From a virus, in IMG/VR virus record IMGVR_UViG_3300022594_000015, positions 1 to 36,438 of that record: a stretch of 36,438 nt of DNA; one strand, written 5' to 3'. The position numbers and the translations under genes were made by a program. The notes below the pieces were generated by a model. That model saw only the letters and a program-made list of their open reading frames with translations. It did not search any database and had not been told where the DNA came from. This document shows positions 13,405 to 21,828 of this stretch, in pieces (position 1 is the first letter of the stretch; the number at the start of each line of letters is the position of its first letter).

Positions 13405-14922
13405 ATGGCAAATAATTTGCTAACGATCTCCAAGATCACTAACGAAGCGTTAATGGTTTTGGAAAACGAACTCACATTTTCAAGCGAAGTAAACCGTAAC
13501 TATGACGATCAATTTGCTGTGGTATAAACGCCTGCCTCAGTTTTTACTGTGAATTTTGCGTTGAGGTGGCAAGATTGGTAACACAGTAAACGTCCGTAAA
13601 AGATCAGGTATGCGGACGAAAAAGTTTCTCTGATTGACTTGGAAACCTTGCGGAAGGTGACAGGGGGCAAGCGAAAGCAGCCTGAACGACTAAGTGAGAA
13701 ACCCCGAAAGGGATGCGATAGTCTGAACAGCGATATAACCTAAAAGAAGTCGCTGAGTTTGAGCCGAAGAGCTTGAACCGCCAGAAATGGTCAGTAGCCG
13801 AAAGGTGAAAGTAACAGAATGAGACCTGGAAGATTTATTGGCGCAACAGGGCCTGCACTTTCCGTAGAGGACTTTAACGAAACTTCGACCCCAGTAACAC
13901 TTTCTACTCAATTTCAAGTGGCAACTCAGTTTACCACTCAGGATTTAGCATTAAGTTTGGATATGTTCTCTGACCGCGTGTTAAAGCCTGCTGTTGCAAC
14001 AATCGCTAACAAGATTGATCGTGACGGTTTGACAATGGCTGCTCTTCAAACAGCAAACATCGTTGGTACAGCTGGTACACCTCCAACAGGTTTAATCACC
14101 TATTTAACAGCTGGTGCTTATCTTGACGCTGAAGGCGCACCAAGAGACGGACGTAGAGCTTGTATCGTTGAGCCTTTCACATCTGCAACAATCGTTGACA
14201 GCTTAAAAGGTTTGTTCATGCCACAAGAAGCCATTGCCGAGCAATACCGTAAAGGTTTGATGGGTCGTGATTCTGCTGGTACAAACTGGAAACTCGACCA
14301 AAACGTTGTGAGCCAAACATTTGGTTCATACTCAGGTAACACATTGTCTGCTGACAACACAGCGTCTTCTGGACAAATTGGTTATTTGACAAGCGGTTGG
14401 GCACAGTATTCCACAATCCAGATAAAAGCATCTGCTTCAAGCACATTGAACGCTGGTGACGTAATCCAGATTGCTAACCTGTACGCAACTAACCCACAAA
14501 ACCGTCAGGCTTATGGTTCAGGCAAACTCCGTAACTTCGTTGTCCAATCTACTACAACAGTAGGTACAGGCGCAACAAATATTACAGTTAGCCCTGCAAT
14601 CATCATCGGTGGTCAGTTCCAGAACACAATCGTAACTGGTACAACTTCTACAACAGCAGTTGTTACACCATTTAACAATACTGGTGTTCTATCTCCACAA
14701 AATATGCTCTTCCACCGTGACGCTTTTACCCTGGCGGTAGCAGATTTGGAGCTGCCAGAGGGAGTCCATTTTGCTGGTCGTGCAAGCGACAAGGAAGTTG
14801 GTTTGTCAATTCGTGTGGTACGTCAGTACACCATTAATAACGACTCAATCCCAACAAGGCTTGATGTTCTTTACGGATGGGCGCCTCTATACCAAGAACT
14901 TGCTTGCCGTATTGCAGCCTAA
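13405..14922 (+). CDS. P22-like major coat protein gene, split by a group I intron and a ~40-nt interruption
   Basis: Part A (13405-13524, 40 codons) starts MANNLLTISKITNEAL and reaches NRNYDDQFAVV before an in-frame TAA (13525). Part B (13565-13597) reads GGKIGNTVNVR. Part C (13822-14922) begins RPGRFIGATGPALSV and runs to the stop, 366 residues. Joined, they give about 417 residues (P22 gp5 is 430) with the family pattern YDDQFA..GaKIG.t.nVR.PgrF. The group I intron (13598-13821) accounts for the B-C split. The A-B split (about 13525-13564) is unexplained: no reading frame passes through it. AAAAGGAAAT precedes the ATG. The ATG at 13819 straddles the splice site and is not a real start. Confidence 0.9.
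13525..13590 (+). other. interruption of the coat reading frame with a potential pseudoknot
   Basis: Forty bases (13525-13564) separate coat parts A and B, beginning with an in-frame TAA and ending with TGA; removing 40 or 43 nt restores the frame. Stem 1 pairs 13530-13539 with 13562-13570, 9 bp with one bulged U. Stem 2 pairs TTTACTGTG (13543-13551) with CACAGTAAA (13582-13590), 9 perfect bp, crossing stem 1 in H-type pseudoknot order. Stem 1 brings 13524 and 13565 close together, as expected for a bypassed or excised segment. A too-small second intron, a bypass element or an assembly error are all open. Confidence 0.6.
13598..13821 (+). ncRNA. group I self-splicing intron in the coat gene
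   Basis: The 5' exon end GTCCGT (13592-13597) pairs with guide GCGGAC (13612-13617), with the required U-G wobble at the splice site (P1). CAGGT (13605-13609) pairs with ACCTG of the 3' exon (P10). The intron ends with G13821. TTTCTC (13625-13630) pairs with GAGAAA (13696-13701) as P3. GACTA (13688-13692) pairs with TAGTC (13719-13723) as P7. CCC-GAAA-GGG (13703-13712) is P8, and AGCGA/TCGCT forms P9. Splicing joins CGT to AGA in frame. At about 224 nt it has no room for a homing endonuclease. Confidence 0.9.
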
Positions 14923-14949
14923 TTAATTTTTTAAAAAGGAAAATACAAA

Positions 14950-15390
14950 ATGGCAAATCCAGGACCAGCAACCACAGTATCGGCTCACCCAAGTAATGTC
15001 ACAACGAACCAAGCGTTGCGTGTTATCGGTGTAGCTAAAGGTGTAAACCTCAACGCAACAGGTTTGACATCATTCCCTGTTAACAACTCCTCAGCTTTCA
15101 TGCCTAAAGAATTGATCGTTACAAACGTCAATAACGCAGGCGCAGCAGCTTCGATCTCCACATCGACAGCATTGGGTATTGTTAGCACAGCCTCTACGTC
15201 AGCAACTAGCTTGTTTGGCGCAATTGCTCCATCACAATTGACTACCGTTCTCGGTACATCTTATGTTGATGCTGCTTCTGCTGCTATCCAAACTTCACTT
15301 GCTAACCAAACTTTGTATGTAAACGTAACAACAGCAGCTGGAACAACAGCTACTGGAGACGTATACGTGTATGGCTACGATTTCAGCTAA
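14950..15390 (+). CDS. probable capsid decoration or minor structural protein
   Basis: The 146-residue protein is rich in Ala, Thr, Ser and Val with little charge (MANPGPATTVSAHPSNVTTN...), typical of beta-rich phage decoration proteins. It directly follows coat, with its own AAAAAGGAAAA RBS, and is followed by a rho-independent terminator, so coat and this protein probably form the high-expression unit driven by the 12398 promoter. No catalytic motif is visible. Decoration is inferred from position and composition. Confidence 0.65.
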   Translation: MANPGPATTVSAHPSNVTTNQALRVIGVAKGVNLNATGLTSFPVNNSSAFMPKELIVTNVNNAGAAASISTSTALGIVSTASTSATSLFGAIAPSQLTTVLGTSYVDAASAAIQTSLANQTLYVNVTTAAGTTATGDVYVYGYDFS

Positions 15391-15411
15391 TCCGGCCTGA
15401 AATTGAGGAAA

Positions 15412-15445
15412 GTCACCCTCAAAAGGGGTGGCTTTTTCTCTTTTT
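15412..15445 (+). terminator. rho-independent terminator after coat and decoration genes
   Basis: GTCACCC (15412-15418) pairs with GGGTGGC (15426-15432), 7 bp including one G-U, around a 7-nt loop. It is followed directly by TTTTTCTCTTTTT. It ends the coat expression unit. Confidence 0.85.
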
Positions 15446-15482
15446 AAAGTTACAATTAACCCAGTTTTTCAAAGGAAAAATC

Positions 15483-15809
15483 ATGCCATCTACCACAATT
15501 GCCCGTGGAAATGCTTTAAGCACTTTTTACATTGCACCATCCCTTACCCCTGCCCAAGTCGCTGCCAGTACAACAGCAGTTCAGACTTTTACAGTTCCAG
15601 GCTTGTTAACAACTGACTATATCCAACCAGGCGGTTACATTTCTAACCAAACTGCTGGTATTTTCATTGCCGAAACAGATTGTTTGACCAATAACGTATT
15701 GACTGTTCAGTTTGGTAACTGCAGTACATCTCCTGCAACTCCTGCATCTGGTGTATATGAGTTCCAAATCGTTCGTTATGACGGCCCAGCTCCTGCAACA
15801 GCAGTCTAA
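15483..15809 (+). CDS. small beta-rich structural protein
   Basis: The 108-residue protein begins MPSTTIARGNALSTFYIAPS and continues with alternating Thr/Val strands, ending IVRYDGPAPATAV. The pattern resembles small phage capsid or neck-associated proteins of jelly-roll type. CAAAGGAAAAATC precedes the ATG. It is the first gene after the terminator and starts the fibre-rich segment. No exact role is assigned. Confidence 0.65.
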   Translation: MPSTTIARGNALSTFYIAPSLTPAQVAASTTAVQTFTVPGLLTTDYIQPGGYISNQTAGIFIAETDCLTNNVLTVQFGNCSTSPATPASGVYEFQIVRYDGPAPATAV

Positions 15810-15811
15810 TC

Positions 15812-16165
15812 ATGGCAAATACAAGCGTTTATCGTCCCGTAGGCCCAACCTACGCTGTAGCGGTTACAACGACAGCCAGTAATTCTTTGAGCGTTATCCC
15901 AACAGGTAATGACCAAATCAATTACTGTGCGTTCTTGAACACCGCGACTACGCCTGTTGCTATTTCAATTGCTCCTTTAAATCCTACAAGCATTACAGCT
16001 CCAGCAGCGGTACTGCCAACCGCAGGAAACACATCAACATCGTTTGTCTTAGGCGTATCTATGTCTCAGCCAACCGTACTTGCTGTTCCTGCTGGTGGAT
16101 TTAACCTGAGCGCAGTTGGAACTGCCACAACTATTTATGTAATGCCTGTTGCGGATCAATCATGA
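15812..16165 (+). CDS. small beta-rich structural protein
   Basis: The 117-residue protein (MANTSVYRPVGPTYAVAVTT...) is uncharged, rich in Ala, Thr, Pro and Val, and ends AVGTATTIYVMPVADQS. It is similar in character to its two neighbours, suggesting they form or decorate one virion part. It starts 2 nt after the previous stop and its stop overlaps the next start as ATGA. Confidence 0.6.
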   Translation: MANTSVYRPVGPTYAVAVTTTASNSLSVIPTGNDQINYCAFLNTATTPVAISIAPLNPTSITAPAAVLPTAGNTSTSFVLGVSMSQPTVLAVPAGGFNLSAVGTATTIYVMPVADQS

Positions 16166-16527
16166 CCAATCAAGTAGCATCTACACAATCAATCAATACT
16201 GTTGCGGTATTGACTTATGACACTTTACCAGCTGTTTCATCTGGATTTGGCGGTTCAAATGTCCAAGTTTTGGGCAATCAAATCGGCATTTTCAGGGTAA
16301 TTTTTGGTAGTACAGCAGGAAATACGGGAACTTTTACGTTTCCTTTTGCTGCTCCAAATGGTTGGTTGGTTCAAGGTTATGACATCACCAATGGCACAAC
16401 ATTGTTCTTGCAACAAGTAGCGTATACAACTACAACAGCAACAATGAACAGCTATAGCATCACAACTGGTGCTTTAGCGAATATGTCCGCTGGTGATACT
16501 TTAATCTTTACTGCTCAACCATTCTAA
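16162..16527 (+). CDS. small beta-rich structural protein
   Basis: The 121-residue protein (MTNQVASTQSINTVAVLTYD...) has repeated Gly/Thr beta segments such as GNTGTFTFPFAAPNGWLVQGYD and ends LIFTAQPF. It is coupled to both neighbours, with an ATGA overlap upstream and a one-base TAATG overlap with the large fibre gene. It is probably a virion protein of the fibre segment. Confidence 0.6.
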   Translation: MTNQVASTQSINTVAVLTYDTLPAVSSGFGGSNVQVLGNQIGIFRVIFGSTAGNTGTFTFPFAAPNGWLVQGYDITNGTTLFLQQVAYTTTTATMNSYSITTGALANMSAGDTLIFTAQPF

Positions 16528-19313
16528 TGAGTGCCCCTGCCTTAACCCAAGATCAAAACTTATTGCCAGTACAGGCGTATTTTGACGTTTATGGCAATTT
16601 TCAGACGTTTATAGGTCAGGGGCAACCATTTACAGCTACGATTAGCCCGATCCAGTCTGGGTTAACAATCACAAACAGTACGATAAATAGTACGACTATT
16701 GGTTTGGTCACACCATCTAGCGGTGCGTTTACCAATGTTCAGACAACAACGGGATCTATAAGTACCGCGCCATCTAGCCCAACCGATATTGTTAACAAGC
16801 AATATGTTGATGCGTTTGCTGCCGGACTTTCATGGAAACAACCCGTCCTTGTGGCTACAACTGCCAACATTACGTTATCCGGTTTGCAGACAATTGACAC
16901 TATATCGGTCACTTCTGGGTCGCGCGTATTGGTTAAAAACCAGAGCAATCAGGCTCAAAATGGTCTATATATAGCTTCATCAGGTGCTTGGTCTTACGCA
17001 ACAGACGGTAGTACATGGAATGAGTATGTATCTGCGATTGTGTTTATTGAGCAAGGCACACAAGCAGGGCAAGCATGGTATTGTTACGTTCAACCAGGTG
17101 GAACGCTTGGCACAACAGCAATAACTTGGTCACAGTTTTCGTCCGGTGCGGTTTACTACGCAGGGACAGGGTTAACGCTATCAGGATACACTTTTAGTAT
17201 TACGCCAGTTGGTACGGCAGGGACTTACGGTTCTGCTAGTAGTGTTCCAGTATTTACGACAAATGCGTCAGGTCAGGTCACATCTGTAACAAATACATCA
17301 ATTTCTATTGCGCCTAGTCAAATAAACGCAACAATTCCTAATTCAGGATTAACTAATTCGTCATTAACAGTAAATGGCACATTAATTAGTCTTGGTGGAT
17401 CTGGGGCGATTACAGCAACGGCCTCTAATGCTTTGACAATTGGCACAGGATTATCTGGGACGTCCTACAACGGTAGTACGCCAGTCACAGTTGCGATTGC
17501 TAACACAGCTGTTACAGCAGGAAGTTACACAATCGGTAACTTTACGGTCAATGCTCAAGGTCAACTGACCGCAGCGTCAAACGCAAGTACAACGGGTAGC
17601 GGAAACGTAGTTCTAGCGACTTCACCGACCCTTGTTACACCAAATCTGGGGACACCGTCCACATTGGTGGGCACAAATATCACGGGTACAGCGAGTGCGT
17701 TAAACATTGGCGGTAACGCAGCGACTGCGACAAGCGCGACAAGTGCGACAAGCGCGACAAATCTGTCAGGCGGTACAACTTACGCTTTACCCTACCAATC
17801 TGGGGTAGGCGCAACGTCATTTTTAGCGTCAGGTACGGCTAATCAGGTATTAATCACAAACGGTAGCTCAAGTGCTCCGTCTTGGACAAGTAGCATAACC
17901 CTCACAAGCGGATCGTTTGGTACGCTCTACACGACAGGACTTACAGGTTATTTGTATGGTAACGGAGCTTCTGTTGTAACTGCGTCCACAACCATCCCGA
18001 CAAGTGCGTTAAGCGGTCAGGTATCTTTAGCAAACGGTGGTACAAATGCCAATTTGACTGCTGTGGCTGGTGGCGTGGTTTACTCTGGCGCATCTGCTTT
18101 GGCGATAACCGCTGCTGGTAGTTCGGGTCAATTTTTACAGTCAACAGGATCTGGTGCTCCAATTTGGGCAACCCCAGCTAGTTACGCAACAGTAACAGAC
18201 GATACAACTACTAACGGCACAAGATACCCGTTATTTGCTAACCAAACTAGCGGAAACCTAGCCACAGAATACACAAGTTCTACAAAACTTCAGTACAACC
18301 CAAATACAGGTATTTTTACGTCAACAGGTTTTTCTGGGGCGCACAACGGATCAATTGGCGCGACAACTCCAAGCACAGGCTCATTTACAACCGTATCGGC
18401 AACAGGTCAGATTACGTCTACAGTAGCAACGGGAACTGCGCCATTTGTCGTGTCTAGCACAACGCCAGTCGCTAATCTAAGTATTGGGGGCAACGCAGCG
18501 ACCGCAACAAGCGCAACGACAGCAGGCTCGGCAACGACTGCCACAACCGCTACAAATGCGCTGAACATTCAGGTCACAGATAGCACGACATCAAGCAGTA
18601 CGTTTTACCCAACAATGTCCCCAGGTACTACGGGTTCAACCAATTACGCTTTAGGCACAAGTTCTACAAAATTGAGTTTTGTGCCAAACACAGGCACTTT
18701 GACATCAACCGTTGTCAGCGGTGGGGCAATCATAGCGACTGAGACGATCACAGGATCACTCAATCAGGGCGCATTTAGCTACGGAACGCTTGGATATACT
18801 GATATTGATATTTTTGGTTCTTACACAATGAGCGTTAATAATTACGCTCAAAAAATACTTCAGAACACAAATAACGGTACAAAAGCATCTGCGGATTTCA
18901 TCGTAAGTAACAACAACGGCACAGCATCTACTTATTACGGTGACTTTGGCATAACAAGTTCAGGTTATAACAATCTTGGACAAAACATCACAAATAACGC
19001 AAATGCCGTTTATTTGCAAACCCAATCTACCGATTTGTACATTGGTACGCTGACATCAAACGCAATCCACTTTATTGTCAACACAGGGTCATCTGACGCT
19101 TTGACAATCAGTACAGCAGGGAATGTGACAACGCCTAACGTATTGACAGGCGCGGAAGTTAGTGCAAGCAACGGTATTTTTATTAATAACAAGACAGTTG
19201 GCGCAAGTTATTCAATCCCATCTGGATACGCTGCGAGTTCGGTTGGGCCAGTAACCCTGAGCAATGGCGTTACTGTAACCGTACCCTCTGGCAGTAAATG
19301 GGTAGTTCTTTAA
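16527..19313 (+). CDS. large tail fibre protein
   Basis: The 928-residue protein has a short N-terminal attachment-like region (LLPVQAYFDVYGNFQTFIGQGQPF) and then a familiar phage fibre module: VNKQYVDAFAAGLSWKQPVLVAT, TISVTSGSRVLVKNQ and NGLYIA...W. After it come long Ser/Thr/Gly/Ala-rich repeats, including NIGGNAATATSATSATSAT (twice), and a C-terminal module ending GVTVTVPSGSKWVVL. Such fibres trimerise and bind the host surface. The C-terminal module recurs in the next gene. The repetitive coding favours recombination between fibre genes. Confidence 0.85.
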   Translation: MSAPALTQDQNLLPVQAYFDVYGNFQTFIGQGQPFTATISPIQSGLTITNSTINSTTIGLVTPSSGAFTNVQTTTGSISTAPSSPTDIVNKQYVDAFAAGLSWKQPVLVATTANITLSGLQTIDTISVTSGSRVLVKNQSNQAQNGLYIASSGAWSYATDGSTWNEYVSAIVFIEQGTQAGQAWYCYVQPGGTLGTTAITWSQFSSGAVYYAGTGLTLSGYTFSITPVGTAGTYGSASSVPVFTTNASGQVTSVTNTSISIAPSQINATIPNSGLTNSSLTVNGTLISLGGSGAITATASNALTIGTGLSGTSYNGSTPVTVAIANTAVTAGSYTIGNFTVNAQGQLTAASNASTTGSGNVVLATSPTLVTPNLGTPSTLVGTNITGTASALNIGGNAATATSATSATSATNLSGGTTYALPYQSGVGATSFLASGTANQVLITNGSSSAPSWTSSITLTSGSFGTLYTTGLTGYLYGNGASVVTASTTIPTSALSGQVSLANGGTNANLTAVAGGVVYSGASALAITAAGSSGQFLQSTGSGAPIWATPASYATVTDDTTTNGTRYPLFANQTSGNLATEYTSSTKLQYNPNTGIFTSTGFSGAHNGSIGATTPSTGSFTTVSATGQITSTVATGTAPFVVSSTTPVANLSIGGNAATATSATTAGSATTATTATNALNIQVTDSTTSSSTFYPTMSPGTTGSTNYALGTSSTKLSFVPNTGTLTSTVVSGGAIIATETITGSLNQGAFSYGTLGYTDIDIFGSYTMSVNNYAQKILQNTNNGTKASADFIVSNNNGTASTYYGDFGITSSGYNNLGQNITNNANAVYLQTQSTDLYIGTLTSNAIHFIVNTGSSDALTISTAGNVTTPNVLTGAEVSASNGIFINNKTVGASYSIPSGYAASSVGPVTLSNGVTVTVPSGSKWVVL
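17721..17760 (+). repeat. short tandem repeat coding (TSA)n in the fibre
   Basis: Four to five units of GCGACAAG(C/T) encode consecutive Ala-Thr-Ser residues within NAATATSATSATSAT. Because the unit is 9 bp, changes in copy number would keep the reading frame and alter fibre length. A related, more diverged copy of the same protein motif lies near 18490-18540. Confidence 0.7.
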
Positions 19314-19322
19314 AGGAAATAT

Positions 19323-19757
19323 ATGGGACTTTTAGTTTTTCAACAAACTAGCGGAGGCGTAATTAACGTAGTCGGAACTAACACTTCCGCTACTTATACT
19401 TGGACTTTACCCGCTGCGACTGACACATTTGTTGGCTTGGCTACAACCCAAACGCTAAGTAACAAGACTTTTACTGCGCCCGTGGTAAATAGTTGGACAA
19501 CATCGACCAGACCCACTCCGGTGACGGGACTTTACGGGTTTAACACGACAACCGCGACATTTGAGGGCTATAACGGCTCTGGATGGGGCGGTTTAGGTGG
19601 CGCACAAGCTGGTGGCGCTATTCAAATAAATAACAATTCTATAACGGCTAGTTATACAATAGCGACTGGGCAAAACGGCTTTTCTGTCGGTCCAATAACT
19701 ATTGCGTCAGGCTATACAGTCACAGTTTCTAATGGACAAAGGTGGGTGGTTTTATGA
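19323..19757 (+). CDS. short fibre-like protein sharing the C-terminal module of the large fibre
   Basis: The 144-residue protein starts MGLLVFQQTSGGVINVVGTN and has a middle motif RPTPVTGLYGFNTTTATFEGYNGSGW common in phage fibre proteins. Its last ~45 residues, INNNSITASYTIATGQNG... to ...TVSNGQRWVVL, align with the end of the 928-residue fibre (INNKTVGASYSIPSGYAA... to ...VPSGSKWVVL). TAAAGGAAATAT precedes the ATG. It may be an alternative fibre tip or a detached receptor-binding segment. Confidence 0.7.
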   Translation: MGLLVFQQTSGGVINVVGTNTSATYTWTLPAATDTFVGLATTQTLSNKTFTAPVVNSWTTSTRPTPVTGLYGFNTTTATFEGYNGSGWGGLGGAQAGGAIQINNNSITASYTIATGQNGFSVGPITIASGYTVTVSNGQRWVVL

Positions 19758-19999
19758 GTACAAATCTTACGGCTGGTACTGCAACATCTGGGGCTAGTTT
19801 AAGTAGCGATACCTCTGGGTCTCTTGTATTGGTTTCTGGCAGTACATCACAATATTCTGCTACTGTTCCACAAATTACAGGAAACGTTTTAGTTGAAACT
19901 GCGGTTTCTAGTTCTTCAACAAATACGGTTACAAATAAGATTGCTGTCAGTATTGGTGGCACAACTTATTATTTGTTAGCTTCAACATCAGGAACTTAA
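19754..19999 (+). CDS. small Ser/Thr-rich structural protein
   Basis: The 81-residue protein (MSTNLTAGTATSGASLSSDT...) has the GSLVLVSGSTSQYSATVPQITG pattern found in short stretches of phage fibres and ends TTYYLLASTSGT. The start at 19754 overlaps the previous stop as ATGA and is preferred over an in-frame ATG at 19742. It is part of the fibre segment; the role is unknown. Confidence 0.6.
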   Translation: MSTNLTAGTATSGASLSSDTSGSLVLVSGSTSQYSATVPQITGNVLVETAVSSSSTNTVTNKIAVSIGGTTYYLLASTSGT

Positions 20000-20000
20000 C

Positions 20001-21128
20001 ATGGCATACGGAAACCTTAACGTAGACAACCTAACCAGTTCAACTGGTGGGGTAATAAGCCCAAACATTACATCATTGCGTAATAGGATTATTAATGGTG
20101 CAATGAATATTAGCCAAGGAGCTAATGGTGCTTCTGTTACGCCAACAGTAGCGGGGTCTTATGCAACAAATTATGCTGTAGATAGATTTAACACTTTTGC
20201 AACAGTTGCTTCAAAATATACAATCCAACAAACACCAAGCGCAACTGAAACAGGATATGCAACAAGAGTAGGTGCAGGTTTTAAAAATTATTTAGCAGTA
20301 ACTTCTTCTTCCGCTTATTCTGTTGCTAGTGGAGATTATTTTTTAATATCTCAATCAATAGAAGGTTTTAATACGGCAGACTTAGTGTTTGGTACATCTA
20401 GTGCAAAAACAGTTACTTTATCTTTTTGGGCATACAGTTCATTAACAGGAACTTTTGGCGGTTCTTTATGTAATAGTGCTTTAAGCAGGTCATATCCATT
20501 TAGCTATTCAATTCCAGTAGCAAATACTTGGACTCAAATAAGCATTACTATTGCAGGTGATACATCAGGTACTTGGGTAGGTGCTACAAATGGCGCAGGA
20601 CTTATTGTGTTTTTTAATTTAGGTTCTGGAACGTCTCAAAGCACAACCGCAGGTGCTTGGGCTTCTGGATTTTACTCAGCCCCAACAGGAGCAGTATCTG
20701 TAGTAGGTACATCAGGCGCAACCTTCTACATCACAGGCGTTCAACTAGAAGTAGGAACCCAAGCAACATCTTTTGATTATCGCCCTTATGGTACTGAGTT
20801 ACAGTTGTGCCAAAGGTATTATGCAAAGATGATTTCAAATGCAAGTGAAACTGCTTTTGCTAGTGGTTTTTTTACAAGTGGAACAGCCGGTGCATTTTCT
20901 GTTAAATACCCAACAACAATGAGAGCATCGCCATCAATAAGCCAGAGTGGTACTTATGCAAACGATATTACCAACACTACTGCTGCAATAACTTTAAGCA
21001 CTTTATATGCTGGATATGATACTGCTGAACAAAGATTTACAGTTTCTAGTGGTGGTACAGCAAATAGACCTTGCCTTTGGAATGGTTTAAGTACAGGCGC
21101 TTATGTTGACTTTACTGCGGAGTTATAA
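20001..21128 (+). CDS. tail fibre / receptor-binding protein with carbohydrate-binding-like domain
   Basis: The 375-residue protein contains RNRIINGAMNISQ and YAVDRF (residues ~26-70), then a beta-sandwich region with TVTLSFWAYSS and WTQISITIAGDTSGTW. It then has FYITGVQLEVGTQATSFDYRPYGTELQLCQRYYAKM, the hallmark of a widespread fibre-tip family. The C-terminal ~95 residues are variable, as expected for the host-binding end. AGGA lies a few bases before the ATG. This is the best candidate in the genome for a receptor-binding protein. Confidence 0.82.
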   Translation: MAYGNLNVDNLTSSTGGVISPNITSLRNRIINGAMNISQGANGASVTPTVAGSYATNYAVDRFNTFATVASKYTIQQTPSATETGYATRVGAGFKNYLAVTSSSAYSVASGDYFLISQSIEGFNTADLVFGTSSAKTVTLSFWAYSSLTGTFGGSLCNSALSRSYPFSYSIPVANTWTQISITIAGDTSGTWVGATNGAGLIVFFNLGSGTSQSTTAGAWASGFYSAPTGAVSVVGTSGATFYITGVQLEVGTQATSFDYRPYGTELQLCQRYYAKMISNASETAFASGFFTSGTAGAFSVKYPTTMRASPSISQSGTYANDITNTTAAITLSTLYAGYDTAEQRFTVSSGGTANRPCLWNGLSTGAYVDFTAEL

Positions 21129-21130
21129 AA

Positions 21131-21340
21131 ATGTATCAGCAACACCCTAATGACCTTTTGCGTGGACAACCCAAATCTGTTGGAAGATTAACAGATGGAA
21201 CTGCCATTCCTTTTGACAAAGACAACACAGACTACCAAAAATTTAAGCATGAAATCCAAAACGGAGTAGTCTTAAACGATGCTGAAGGTAATCCTATTAC
21301 TGGAACAGCACTAACAACATTTATGGAGACATTACCATGA
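21131..21340 (+). CDS. small fibre-associated hypothetical protein
   Basis: The 69-residue protein (MYQQHPNDLLRGQPKSVGRL...) is soluble and polar, with IPFDKDNTDYQKFKHEIQNG followed by LNDAEGNPIT. Similar short proteins occur after fibre genes and may help fibre assembly, but no defining motif is present. It starts 2 nt after the receptor-binding gene and its stop overlaps the next start as ATGA. Confidence 0.6.
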   Translation: MYQQHPNDLLRGQPKSVGRLTDGTAIPFDKDNTDYQKFKHEIQNGVVLNDAEGNPITGTALTTFMETLP

Positions 21341-21828
21341 GCCTAGTTCTTGACGGTTCATCAGGGGTTCAATACCCTACTGGTTCTAATTACCAAGTAC
21401 CGGCTTTGAATGCTACTTCTGGTAGCGTAGTTCAAGTTGTTACTGCAACAACTATAACAAACACAGCTACAACATCTACATCTTATGTAACAACAACGTT
21501 GTCAGCATCAATTACCCCACAATTTTCAACAAGCACAATTCTTGTTATAACTGATGGAGCAGCAGATACTGGAACATTGGGTGAGCAAGCAACTTTTACT
21601 TTATATAGAAATAATACAACAAATTTAGGAAATGGAAGTACTGGAATTGTTAATATATATTCTTCAACATCAAGAGTAATTGGTTCTGTTGGTATGGTTT
21701 ATTTAGATTCACCTTCTACTACTAGTTCAACAACATATACAGTTTATATGAAAACTTCTAGCGGAAATTCAATTAATTTTCCACAACAACAGGGAAAAAC
21801 AACCATAACACTTATGGAGATTAGATAA
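21337..21828 (+). CDS. fibre-like beta-sandwich protein
   Basis: The 163-residue protein has a recognisable virion-protein pattern: ATSGSVVQVVTATT near residues 25-40, TTTLSASITPQFSTSTILVI in the middle, a TLYRNNTTNLGNG segment, and SVGMVYLDSPSTTSSTTYTVY before a TITLMEIR end. This domain is common at the ends of phage tail fibres. ATGA overlap upstream and one-base overlap downstream indicate coupled translation. Confidence 0.7.
   Translation: MSLVLDGSSGVQYPTGSNYQVPALNATSGSVVQVVTATTITNTATTSTSYVTTTLSASITPQFSTSTILVITDGAADTGTLGEQATFTLYRNNTTNLGNGSTGIVNIYSSTSRVIGSVGMVYLDSPSTTSSTTYTVYMKTSSGNSINFPQQQGKTTITLMEIR

Noticed and set aside
13523-13567. Simple +1 frameshift or stop readthrough bridging the coat gap
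   Set aside because: The +1 frame has TGA at 13550 and 13562, and readthrough in frame 0 meets TAA at 13579, so neither reaches the downstream coat frame.
13522-13588. Bypassing from GTA 13522 to GTA 13586 as the sure mechanism
   Set aside because: Codons match and the frame is right, but it would delete GGKIGNT, which looks like conserved coat sequence. It is kept only as an alternative.
13819-14922. Independent ORF starting at ATG 13819 as the coat gene
   Set aside because: The ATG spans the intron 3' splice site (ends at 13821), has no RBS, and the protein would lack the conserved N-terminal part found at 13405-13597.
17721-17760. CRISPR-like repeat array
   Set aside because: The 9-bp units are contiguous with no spacers and encode Ala-Thr-Ser repeats in a fibre gene.
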